Source: UBA2040 sp963977135 (GTDB lineage: Bacteria; Bacteroidota; Bacteroidia; Flavobacteriales_D; Crocinitomicaceae). Taken from it: DNA of 64,000 nt. Both the position numbers and the translations under genes were made by a program. Below, piece after piece: positions 22,662 through 30,544 of this stretch (its first letter is position 1; the number at the start of each line of letters is the position of its first letter). The stretch lies in NCBI GenBank assembly GCA_963977135.1, contig CAXBNN010000015.1, positions 1 to 64,000 on the forward strand, read 5' to 3'. The notes under the pieces were generated by a model. The model made no database searches, was not told the DNA's origin, and saw only the letters and a list, made by a program, of their open reading frames with translations.

Positions 22662-23930
22662 ATGGATAACAGAGTTGTCATAACGGGTCTTGGTGTTGTT
22701 TCTCCTAATGGAGTTGGAATAGATGAATTTACGAAAGCAATAAAAAACGGCACATCTGGAATTGAATACCACGAAGAGCTAAACGAACTAAACTTTTCTT
22801 GTTGTATAGGCGGAATCCCGAGTGTTTCAGAAGAATTAAAACGAAACTACTTTACAGAACTACAACTTAAAAACTTTAATAGTTCTGGCATTCTTTACGG
22901 CTGTATGGCTGGAATGGATGCATGGAAAGATGCCGGACTTACAATAAGCGACAAAACAGACTATGACAGTGGCACTATATTCGGAACTGGCACCTCAGGA
23001 GTTGAAAAATTTAGAGAAGCCATATACAAGTTAGATGATAAAAATGTAAGGCGTTTGGGAAGCACGGTAATTGCCCAAACTATGGCAAGCGGAGTAAGCG
23101 CTTACCTTGGAGGTATTTTAGGTTTGGGAAATCAAGTAACGACTAATTCATCTGCATGCACCACTGGCACAGAAGCGATACTTATGGGCTACGATCGAAT
23201 AAAAGCTGGGCGAGCAAAACGAATGGTTGTTGGAAGCACAAGTGATCATGGTGCCTATTTATGGGGAGGATTCGATGCTATGCGCGTTTTAACTTATAAA
23301 CACAACGATTCTCCCGAAAAAGGATCAAGACCTATGAGTGCAACCGCATCTGGTTTTGTCCCAGGAAGCGGTGCTGGAGCAATGGTAATAGAGTCACTAA
23401 AAAGTGCTTTGGAGCGAAATGCAACTATTTATGCGGAAATACTTGGCGGAGAAGTAAATTCTGGTGGACAAAGAAACGAAGGTACCATGACCGCACCAAA
23501 CTCTGAAGCGGTTCAACTTTGTATTAAAAATGCACTTACAAATTCAAATATTAAGGCAAAAGATATTGACGCTATTAATGGGCATTTAACAGCCACCAGC
23601 AAGGATTTTACAGAAATAGACAACTGGTCAAAGGCTTTAAATTTAGAAGGAGTAGACTTTCCCTATATAAATTCTTTAAAATCTATGATAGGACATTGTC
23701 TTTCTGCTTCCGGGGCAATAGAAAGTGTAGCAAGCGTTTTGCAAATACATCACAACTTTATTTTCCCAAATATCAATTGTGAAGATTTAAACGAACAAAT
23801 AACATCTTTAATCTCCGAAGAAAAAATACCCCAAAATTTAATTGAAACCCAAGTTAACATTGTAGCAAAAGCTAGTTTTGGTTTTGGTGATGTAAACGGG
23901 TGTATACTTTTTAAAAAATTCAAATTATAA
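22662..23930 (+). CDS. Beta-ketoacyl-ACP synthase (KAS II-like)
   Basis: 422 residues. The Cys-His-His triad is present: Cys166 (NSSACTTGTEAI), His308 (NGHLTATSKD) and His345 (MIGHCLSASGAI). The N-terminus VVITGLGVVSPNGVGIDEF is standard. The active site differs slightly from housekeeping FabF (NGHLTAT in place of NAHGTST), as in ketosynthases of secondary-metabolite clusters. It condenses malonyl-ACP onto the growing chain. No partner chain-length factor is seen, so it should act as a homodimer. The stop overlaps the ACP start (TAATG). Confidence 0.92.
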   Translation: MDNRVVITGLGVVSPNGVGIDEFTKAIKNGTSGIEYHEELNELNFSCCIGGIPSVSEELKRNYFTELQLKNFNSSGILYGCMAGMDAWKDAGLTISDKTDYDSGTIFGTGTSGVEKFREAIYKLDDKNVRRLGSTVIAQTMASGVSAYLGGILGLGNQVTTNSSACTTGTEAILMGYDRIKAGRAKRMVVGSTSDHGAYLWGGFDAMRVLTYKHNDSPEKGSRPMSATASGFVPGSGAGAMVIESLKSALERNATIYAEILGGEVNSGGQRNEGTMTAPNSEAVQLCIKNALTNSNIKAKDIDAINGHLTATSKDFTEIDNWSKALNLEGVDFPYINSLKSMIGHCLSASGAIESVASVLQIHHNFIFPNINCEDLNEQITSLISEEKIPQNLIETQVNIVAKASFGFGDVNGCILFKKFKL

Positions 23931-24187
23931 TGAGCGACAAGGAACAAATGATTGATGAGTTAAAATCAATAGTCAAACCATACATTCAGGATGAAAAAGC
24001 TTTTGAAAATATGCATGAAGACACTGATTTTATAAATGATTTGAAGATAAATTCGGCAAATCTTATCGATGTAATTTTAGATATTGAAGACAAATATGAC
24101 ATTCAATTAGATAATGAATCCATGGACAAAATGTTGAATATAAAAGCTGCTTTAGAAGTTATAAATACTAAAATTTCTGAAAAATAA
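23930..24187 (+). CDS. Acyl carrier protein
   Basis: 85 residues, four-helix ACP with acidic helix II. Ser42 in LKINSANLIDVILDIED is the likely phosphopantetheine site; the usual D-S-L is N-S-A here, so it diverges from housekeeping AcpP. It sits between ketosynthase and phosphopantetheinyl transferase, sharing one base with each, which argues for a dedicated carrier for the operon. Confidence 0.92.
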   Translation: MSDKEQMIDELKSIVKPYIQDEKAFENMHEDTDFINDLKINSANLIDVILDIEDKYDIQLDNESMDKMLNIKAALEVINTKISEK

Positions 24188-24765
24188 TGGTCGGAAACGA
24201 TATTGTTGATTTTGACGAAACTAGACGCTCTTCTAATTGGGAAAGACGAGGATTTTTACAAAAGATTTTTACCACAAACGAGCAACTCATTATTGATATG
24301 TCTTCAGATCCAAATGCAACCGTTTGGCATTTATGGAGCATGAAAGAAAGTGCTTATAAGGTATTTATTCAAGCTGGTGGTAACAGATTTTTCGACCCCA
24401 CAAAAATTGAATGCCTCATAGATTCATCTCAAAAAGGTCGAGCGAAAATTAACACAACAACTTTTTGGACAAAGACTTCGATTAATTCTAAGTACGTTTT
24501 TAGCACTGCTCTATTAAATAATATTGACATTGACACGCGTATTTTTCGACTTAATCAAAAGAGCAGCAAATACCAAAGTGATTTCATGCATCAACAAGTA
24601 ATTCAGGACTTTGCAGAAAGAAATTCTTTAAATTCCTCTGAGATATCAGTGCATAAAAACAAAAAAGGAGTTCCGATAATCTATTATAAAAACAAATCTC
24701 AAAACAAATCGCTTTCCATTACCCATCATGGAAACTATGGTGCTTATTCAATTATAAAAAATTAA
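24187..24765 (+). CDS. 4'-phosphopantetheinyl transferase
   Basis: 192 residues. The two signature motifs are GNDIVDFDETRR near the start (metal-binding Asp) and WSMKESAYKVF (W-x-x-K-E-S-x-x-K) about residue 57. It would load the phosphopantetheine arm on the adjacent ACP. A cluster-borne copy suggests that the divergent ACP (N-S-A site) is not well served by the housekeeping AcpS, which is inference. Four bases separate it from the next GTG start. Confidence 0.93.
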   Translation: MVGNDIVDFDETRRSSNWERRGFLQKIFTTNEQLIIDMSSDPNATVWHLWSMKESAYKVFIQAGGNRFFDPTKIECLIDSSQKGRAKINTTTFWTKTSINSKYVFSTALLNNIDIDTRIFRLNQKSSKYQSDFMHQQVIQDFAERNSLNSSEISVHKNKKGVPIIYYKNKSQNKSLSITHHGNYGAYSIIKN

Positions 24766-24769
24766 AAAG

Positions 24770-25204
24770 GTGAATGATTTTATACAATACGCTAAAATAA
24801 AACTAAATGTAGATAAAAGGCTAATTACCATTTATGTAGTAATCTATTTTTCAGTTGGCATGTGCATGGATAAATTCGGCAGTGTTGTCGAAATTGCGAG
24901 ATTTACATATTGGTGGCAAGTAATTACTGTCTATTTATTGTACATGGTTCCCATTTCATTGTTACTTCGAAAATTACCTTTTCATGCCCAATATGCTTAC
25001 GGTTTAGTTACCATGGGTCTTTTAGAATTTGGTGGATACGCTTTACAGTCATCTTATGCCTATCCAGACAATTTATTGGATCAATTCTTTAATATTAGAA
25101 ACTTTAGTTTGGGTATGTCCCTTTTCTTTGCTTTATACTATCCCGCTGGAAATTGGATTTCCGGTAAAGTATATAAACTATTGTTTAAAAAAGAAGCAGA
25201 ATAA
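24770..25204 (+). CDS. Four-helix membrane protein of the polyketide operon
   Basis: 144 residues from a GTG start (no ATG nearby in frame). The hydrophobic segments are LITIYVVIYFSVGMCM, WWQVITVYLLYMVPISLLL, YAYGLVTMGLLEFGGYAL and FSLGMSLFFALYYPAG. No family was recognised. Its location between the transferase and the last methyltransferase, with four- and zero-base gaps, indicates a role in making, holding or moving the lipid-like product at the membrane. Confidence 0.75.
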   Translation: MNDFIQYAKIKLNVDKRLITIYVVIYFSVGMCMDKFGSVVEIARFTYWWQVITVYLLYMVPISLLLRKLPFHAQYAYGLVTMGLLEFGGYALQSSYAYPDNLLDQFFNIRNFSLGMSLFFALYYPAGNWISGKVYKLLFKKEAE

Positions 25205-25918
25205 GTGTTATCAGTTCGAAGCAATCAAAAAGAACAAATGGACAACTTTGAGTTGTCTGGTAAAGAGCTGAACGAAACCTTAAGCGGGCTTACTTTCATT
25301 AACAAATATCTTGGAAACACTGCAGCTACATTTAAAGCTGTAAAAACAGAAATAGCGAAGGCGCATCAGACGCTAAAAATATTAGATTTAGGTTGCGGTG
25401 GTGGCGATAACTTAAGAGCCATAGCCAAATGGTGTTCTATTAACAACAAATCAATAGAACTAATAGGTTTAGATGGGAACGCACATATTTTAGAATATGC
25501 TAAAAAACTGAATAATAAATCTTTAACCATCAAATATCTTCAAGCAGACATACTAGATTCTACATTCGAATTACCCAAATGCGACATACTAATAAGTAGC
25601 CATTTCATGTACCACTTTTCTGACATTGAATTAGTTCAATTTTTAAAAAAATCAAATAATAAAGTATCTACTAAAATCATATTTAGCGAATTAAAAAGAA
25701 GTTATTTAGCATATTCCCTTTTTAAAATAGGCTCTATTCTTCTTCCTTTCTCTAAGATTGTAATGCAAGATGGTCTATTAGCTATAAAAAGGGCGTTTAC
25801 CAAAAAAGAGATAACTTCAATTTTGCACCAAGCGGACTTGATTGATTATGAAATACACAGGAAATGGTTGTTTCGTTTCTTAATTTCTATTCCTGTTAAG
25901 GATAAAGCCATAGATTGA
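25205..25918 (+). CDS. Second SAM methyltransferase of the polyketide operon
   Basis: 237 residues from a GTG that directly follows the previous stop. The SAM site is ILDLGCGGGDNLRAIAKWC, with LIGLDGNAHILEYAKKL following and SSHFMYHFSD after. It is related along its length to the first methyltransferase (both have MD(D/N)...SG, IN(K)(W/Y)LG, and the C-terminal W(A/L)FR). A later ATG at 25238 is possible, but the conserved RS..KE..D leader supports the GTG. It ends the operon. Confidence 0.85.
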   Translation: MLSVRSNQKEQMDNFELSGKELNETLSGLTFINKYLGNTAATFKAVKTEIAKAHQTLKILDLGCGGGDNLRAIAKWCSINNKSIELIGLDGNAHILEYAKKLNNKSLTIKYLQADILDSTFELPKCDILISSHFMYHFSDIELVQFLKKSNNKVSTKIIFSELKRSYLAYSLFKIGSILLPFSKIVMQDGLLAIKRAFTKKEITSILHQADLIDYEIHRKWLFRFLISIPVKDKAID

Positions 25919-26103
25919 TTTTCAACATACTAATCTTAATTGAGTTTTCAATTTAACAATATCCTTATTGGGAAATTCTATTCCAAACAACAGGGAAATA
26001 CCTATACATTTTCCGATAAGTTCGTTTTTCTTTATTAACTTAGTTAAGGTCTACTCGATTATACAAAATTCGATTCTATACTCAGATCTAATAGCTTGAA
26101 TTA

Positions 26104-27591
26104 ATGGATAATCTAAAAAAAATATTGAACGTTGCGCAAATCAGAGAAGCTGATAATTATACTATTAAAAATAACCCAATTACTTCCATAGAATTGATGG
26201 AAAGTGCCGCAAATTCATTTGTGAAAGCGCTTGAAAAAGAGGAATTAACATCCAAAAAAATAATAGTTGTCTGCGGACCAGGAAATAATGGCGGCGATGG
26301 ATTTGCAGTTTGTAGAATATTAAAACGTAAGGGGTTTGATGCAAGCGCTTTACTTGTCAAGTTTAAAGAAACACTTTCACCAGATTGCGAAGTAAACAAA
26401 AACAGATTAGAAAAGGTGCTTACGATTGAATCCTCCTCACCTTCCTTTGATTTTTCCCAATACGATTTAATTATAGATGCGATATTTGGTTCTGGACTGA
26501 ATTCTCCTATAAAAGGTTTTGTTTCAGAAGTTATTGAAGCAATAAACATTGCTGGAAAAGAAGTTTATTCAATAGATGTGCCTTCTGGACTTTCTTGCGA
26601 TACGATTTCTAAATATGATTGTATTGTGAAATCTGCACATGTGATCAGTTTTCAGAGACCCAAACTCTCATTTTTTTTCACGGAAAATAGTGACTACATC
26701 AAGAGTTGGGAAATCGTGGATATTGGACTAGATGAATCTTTCATTCAAGGACAAGAATCAATTTATTCTATACTTGACGAAAGCGTTTCTCAATATGTAA
26801 TAACAAGACCAAGACAATCTCACAAAGGAACTTACGGACATGCACTTTTATTAGCTGGATCCTACGGAAAAATGGGGGCTGCGATTTTATCAGCAAAAGC
26901 TTGCTTAAGAAGTGGCGTAGGATTATTAACTAGTCATGTACCTAAATGTGGTTATGAAATAATGCAGATTTCCGTACCAGAATCAATGTGTTTAACGGAT
27001 GAGAATCAAAATATATTGACAACCTTGCCAGATATAAAAAACTTTGACTCAGTTGGCATTGGACCTGGCATAGGTAAAGATGACCTAACTGCAAAAATGT
27101 TGGAGTCGCTTCTTAAAAGTAGTTCACAGCCCTTAGTTTTGGATGCCGATGCCATAAACATAATTTCGGCCAATAAAGAACTCTTAAAATATCTTCCTAG
27201 AAATACCATTCTAACTCCACACATTAAAGAATTTGACCGGCTAGTTGGTAAATCGGAGAGTACTCCTGAACGATTCGAAAAACAACTCAAATTTTCTCAG
27301 AATCACAATTGTATCATCGTTTTAAAAAATGCTTATACCACTATTTCTTCTCCAGAAGGCAGACTTTATTTTAACACTTCTGGCAACCAAGGAATGGCCA
27401 CAGGCGGAAGTGGAGATGTTTTAACAGGTATAATTACAGGTCTACTTGCTCAAAAATACGAACCGATATTTGCTGCCATTATTGCTGTTTATTTCCATGG
27501 TAAAGCTGGTGACGAAGGCGTTAAGAAAAGAAGTTACACTTCATTAATTGCCTCAGATATTATTGATAAGCTGAACATTGAACCAGTTTAG
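26104..27591 (+). CDS. nnr: Bifunctional NAD(P)H-hydrate epimerase/dehydratase
   Basis: 495 residues. The N-terminal epimerase domain has VVCGPGNNGGDGFAVCRILK near residue 57 and the IDVPSGLSCD motif. The C-terminal ADP/ATP-dependent dehydratase domain has SHKGTYGHALLLAGSYGKMG, TPHIKEFDRL, and GNQGMATGGSGDVLTGIITG. The enzyme repairs damaged hydrated NADH and NADPH. It is a single-gene unit, followed by a hairpin terminator shared with the convergent gene. The length matches the family. Confidence 0.93.
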   Translation: MDNLKKILNVAQIREADNYTIKNNPITSIELMESAANSFVKALEKEELTSKKIIVVCGPGNNGGDGFAVCRILKRKGFDASALLVKFKETLSPDCEVNKNRLEKVLTIESSSPSFDFSQYDLIIDAIFGSGLNSPIKGFVSEVIEAINIAGKEVYSIDVPSGLSCDTISKYDCIVKSAHVISFQRPKLSFFFTENSDYIKSWEIVDIGLDESFIQGQESIYSILDESVSQYVITRPRQSHKGTYGHALLLAGSYGKMGAAILSAKACLRSGVGLLTSHVPKCGYEIMQISVPESMCLTDENQNILTTLPDIKNFDSVGIGPGIGKDDLTAKMLESLLKSSSQPLVLDADAINIISANKELLKYLPRNTILTPHIKEFDRLVGKSESTPERFEKQLKFSQNHNCIIVLKNAYTTISSPEGRLYFNTSGNQGMATGGSGDVLTGIITGLLAQKYEPIFAAIIAVYFHGKAGDEGVKKRSYTSLIASDIIDKLNIEPV

Positions 27592-27623
27592 CCTAATTTT
27601 AATAACGCATGAATTTTCAAGAA

Positions 27624-27664
27624 AAGAAAATGCACCACAAAAATCTTGTGATGCATTCTTTATT
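27624..27664. terminator. Bidirectional terminator between convergent genes
   Basis: AATGCA-CCACAA pairs with TTGTG-A-TGCATT around a five-base loop, with an A-run before and a T-rich run after. It serves nnr (plus) and the lipoprotein gene at 27688 (minus). Confidence 0.7.
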
Positions 27665-27687
27665 AATTTTTTGGAGCAAGAATTATC

Positions 27688-28191
27688 CTACATGCCTGAT
27701 TTAAGAGGAGTTGCTGTCGTGCTCATATCTCGAACACATACATATTTTCCATCTCTTTTCTCGAAATAGGACATATAATTTCCATTATCCAACGCTTTCC
27801 CATTGGAATCCATTTGTGTCCAAGAACCAATCTCAACGGCCATATTTCCTTCAGCATATAAATCTACAATTTTAAACACACTGTAATTGTCAGTTGTATC
27901 TTTTGCCATTTTCTTTGCGATATTGGCTCTAATTGCTGCTTTACCTGAAAGCGGTTCTTTGTTTTGTCCATAACTTATGGCATCGTCACTGTAATAAGCG
28001 GCTACTGCATCAGCATCTTTCGCTTTCTCGCCCGCTGCATAAGCATCTTCCATAGCTTGGATTTCAGTCCTTACCATTTCCATGTCAAAAGTGTCTTCTT
28101 GTTCGACCTCTTCTTTTTCAGCTGTTTCACAGCTTGTAAAAAACAAAGCTGTCAATACTAAAAACCCTAAAATTCTTCTGTTTTTTTTCAT
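27688..28191 (-). CDS. SnoaL/DUF4440-like lipoprotein
   Basis: 167 residues. The lipoprotein signal ends FFTSCETAEKEE, so the mature protein starts at that Cys. An acidic linker follows, then an NTF2-like domain: EDAYAAGEKAKDADAVAAYY, then SDDAISYGQNKEPLSGKAAI, ending with EKRDGKYVCVRDMSTT. This is the pattern of the DUF4440/SnoaL group. It may act as a binding or scaffold domain at the membrane; catalytic residues cannot be assigned. Confidence 0.8.
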   Translation of the reverse strand: MKKNRRILGFLVLTALFFTSCETAEKEEVEQEDTFDMEMVRTEIQAMEDAYAAGEKAKDADAVAAYYSDDAISYGQNKEPLSGKAAIRANIAKKMAKDTTDNYSVFKIVDLYAEGNMAVEIGSWTQMDSNGKALDNGNYMSYFEKRDGKYVCVRDMSTTATPLKSGM

Positions 28192-28418
28192 AATAGTATT
28201 TTTTTATAAACGTTTGGATATCAAGGTACAATATATTTTTGAGGTAATTGTCATTTTCATTTCATCAATCTTTTAATCCAAGCAAATCCGCTATTCTCCG
28301 TTGCTTGATTTTTAATAAGTACCTTTTTATTTTGTATTTTGTACTAACTAAACTTGACTACTAAGTATGAAAATTGTTGCCATTTCAAAATTGATAAACA
28401 GAACGAATAGGAATAATT

Positions 28419-29390
28419 ATGAAAATCGAAACAAAACACTTGCCAGACGTAATAAGCAAAAATGGTCGCGACATGGCAAATAAAGTTGTAGCAATAACAG
28501 GAACCACGAGCGGCACAGGTTTTATTTGTGCTCGTGAGCTGGGTAAAAAAGGAGCCACGGTTATCTTATTGAATCGGGAAAGTGAAAGATCTCAAAAGAG
28601 TTTGAAGCAATTGCAGGAACTTGTTCCAAATGGAAAATTTGAAGCTATTGAATGTGATTTACAGGATTTTACCAGTGTAAAAAATGCAATGAATTCAATA
28701 AAAAAAAGTCACCAAGTTGTTGATGTATTGGTAAACAATGCGGGCGTTATGGCATTAAAAGATGCTGCAACAAAAGACGGATACGACGTTCAGATGCAAA
28801 CAAATGTAATTTCACATTTCTTAATAACAAAGGAACTTTTCCCACTGCTTAAAAAGAGCGAAGAGGCACGAATTGTAAATCATTCTTCCATGGCAAGACT
28901 GGGTGGTCCATTGATTGAAGATTATTTTGGGCAAAATGGTGGAAATCTAGGTGGAGACAATGCAGCAGAAGGCGACTCAAATATTAGAGGGCCTAGGTGG
29001 GAACGATATCACCAAACAAAACTTGCAAACGCAGCATTTACCTTTGCTCTTAAATCAAAACTGGAGGAAGCTAAAATTTCAAATGTAATTCCCCTACTCG
29101 CACATCCTGGTCTAGCGGCTACTAATTTACAAATCACGACAGCTGAAGACGGAGGAATGGATAAAAATGCGGATATCATGAAACATGCTCAGTCGCAAGA
29201 AGACGGTGCTGCAGGAATCATTCGATGCTCGATGGATGAAACAGCCAAGCCAGGAAATTTTTATGGTCCTGAAGCTGGTTGGAGTGGATATCCGGAATTA
29301 CTAACACCGGAAGAATTACTTTACGATAAATCAAATTTAAAAGTGATGTGGGAAGGTTGTGAAAAAGCAGTTGGATCTTTCGAAATATAG
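28419..29390 (+). CDS. Short-chain dehydrogenase/reductase
   Basis: 323 residues. The NAD(P) motif is ITGTTSGTGFICARELGKKG (TGxxxGxG); NNAGVMAL is the second motif and the catalytic Tyr/Lys are in ERYHQTKLANAAF. The C-terminal part has LLAHPGLAATNLQ typical of retinol-dehydrogenase-like SDRs, and an extra segment follows near residues 165-190 (FGQNGGNLGGDNAAEG). The substrate is unknown. It is a monocistronic gene. Confidence 0.85.
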   Translation: MKIETKHLPDVISKNGRDMANKVVAITGTTSGTGFICARELGKKGATVILLNRESERSQKSLKQLQELVPNGKFEAIECDLQDFTSVKNAMNSIKKSHQVVDVLVNNAGVMALKDAATKDGYDVQMQTNVISHFLITKELFPLLKKSEEARIVNHSSMARLGGPLIEDYFGQNGGNLGGDNAAEGDSNIRGPRWERYHQTKLANAAFTFALKSKLEEAKISNVIPLLAHPGLAATNLQITTAEDGGMDKNADIMKHAQSQEDGAAGIIRCSMDETAKPGNFYGPEAGWSGYPELLTPEELLYDKSNLKVMWEGCEKAVGSFEI

Positions 29391-29415
29391 AATTGATTTA
29401 ATTCTCTGTCACTAC

Positions 29416-29640
29416 TTAAATTATTCTCTTTTTCAATTCATGGTACAAAGCAACTCTTTCTTTGACAGGAAGATGATTCTTTTCTTTAAGTTTCTTAAAT
29501 AGTGATTGCTTTTCCTCGTCTACTTCTTAGACTGTAGAATTTGAATCGCTAGTTATCTGCTCTTGTATCGTTCCGCAACCTTGTGATACGAATAAGAAAA
29601 GTTTGATTGAAATTATTTTTATCGTCCTGTTAAATCTCAT
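29416..29640 (-). pseudogene. Small lipoprotein gene with internal stop
   Basis: From the minus-strand ATG at 29640 the frame reads MRFNRTIKIISIKLFLFVSQ, then GCGTIQEQITSDSNSTV, a TAA at codon 38, then EVDEEKQSLFKKLKEKNHLP and a natural stop at codon 75. The first part looks like a lipoprotein signal and the second like a charged helical tail. A single nonsense change (for example from CAA) would explain it. It lies directly downstream of the membrane-protein gene on the opposite side of the SDR gene. Confidence 0.5.
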
Positions 29641-29667
29641 ATTTTAGGTTTTTCTTAAAGGCGCTAT

Positions 29668-30303
29668 TTAGGGTTCTTTTTCCATTTCAGACCCATACAT
29701 TGCAGTTAAAAGAAAAAACCAAAGGAGAACCGCAGCAAAAGTGACCTTTTGAATTAATGGAAGCATTTCAATATAATTTTCTGAAAAATAGATATAGCCA
29801 TTTAAAACAATCAGGAACATACAAACAATTCCTGTCCAAATAAAATGAGTTAAGTTGTGTCTTTTTAGACCAAAGAATATTCCAATTACTGCAATTGAAA
29901 TTGCAATTGCTGTCAACACAGCCATGATATCATGAAACCTTGAATGAATAAAAAGCGAAAAAGTCGTCGCGGCAATTCCAGAAATTGGAACGATTAATTT
30001 CCATGGTGTTTTCAATTTAAATAAAAACGGAAATTTATAAAAGTAGTATGCTAAGCTGAAACACAGAACAAGAATCCCCGTCTGTGCGTATTGTCTGGAT
30101 TCATTCACGACACCGTTCATGGCTCGTTTGTCGGTCAAATTACACCAATAATTGTTCATCCAATCGAATCCATCTAGATGACGATTCAAGTTCGAGCCTC
30201 CAGGATAAACCGAGGCCGCAACAAAGTAAAGCACAACAAAAATCAAAATTCCAGCCATTGGAATTAATCTGAAAAACCTATTTTCTTTGCTATTATTTCC
30301 CAT
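29668..30303 (-). CDS. Multi-pass membrane protein, unknown (DUF998-like)
   Basis: Six hydrophobic segments: MAGILIFVVLYFVAASVYPG, TGILVLCFSLAYYFYKF, LIVPISGIAATTFSLFIH, IMAVLTAIAISIAVIGIFFG, FIWTGIVCMFLIVLNGYIYF and FAAVLLWFFLLTAMYG. The ATG at 30303 (MGNNSKENRFF) is the likely start; one at 30336 would add eleven residues. YPGGSNLNRHLDGFDWMNNYWCN after helix 1, and HSRFHDIMA before helix 4, recall DUF998-type proteins, though this is uncertain. Confidence 0.65.
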   Translation of the reverse strand: MGNNSKENRFFRLIPMAGILIFVVLYFVAASVYPGGSNLNRHLDGFDWMNNYWCNLTDKRAMNGVVNESRQYAQTGILVLCFSLAYYFYKFPFLFKLKTPWKLIVPISGIAATTFSLFIHSRFHDIMAVLTAIAISIAVIGIFFGLKRHNLTHFIWTGIVCMFLIVLNGYIYFSENYIEMLPLIQKVTFAAVLLWFFLLTAMYGSEMEKEP

Positions 30304-30544
30304 ATAATACTCTTTTTCAGGTCCGATGACTAGCATGCCATTAAATCTAATAATAATAAAACCGTTAATCTTATAGGTTTATGGAAAATATCTTGTGAAC
30401 AAAAAGTTTTTTCTCTCGAAAATTAGACTATTTCAATTTCTCACGAAACTGATGTATGTCATAGTTTACTGTTCTTTAACATACTACATTTATTCGATTA
30501 TCATTTAAAATCATTATTGGGAAGAAAAATAAAACTTATAAAAC

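Larger units (their letters stand above)
18544..25918 (+). other. Type III polyketide biosynthetic operon with its own acyl-chain module
   Basis: Ten consecutive plus-strand genes overlap or lie within four bases of each other: flavoprotein, methyltransferase, type III PKS, SDR enoyl reductase, FabZ-like dehydratase, ketosynthase, ACP, phosphopantetheinyl transferase, membrane protein, methyltransferase. A ketoreductase is the one acyl-cycle enzyme not seen; the housekeeping FabG could supply it. No terminator interrupts the run. Enzyme set and order suggest a methylated, oxidised alkylresorcinol or alkylquinone-like lipid (inference). Confidence 0.85.
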
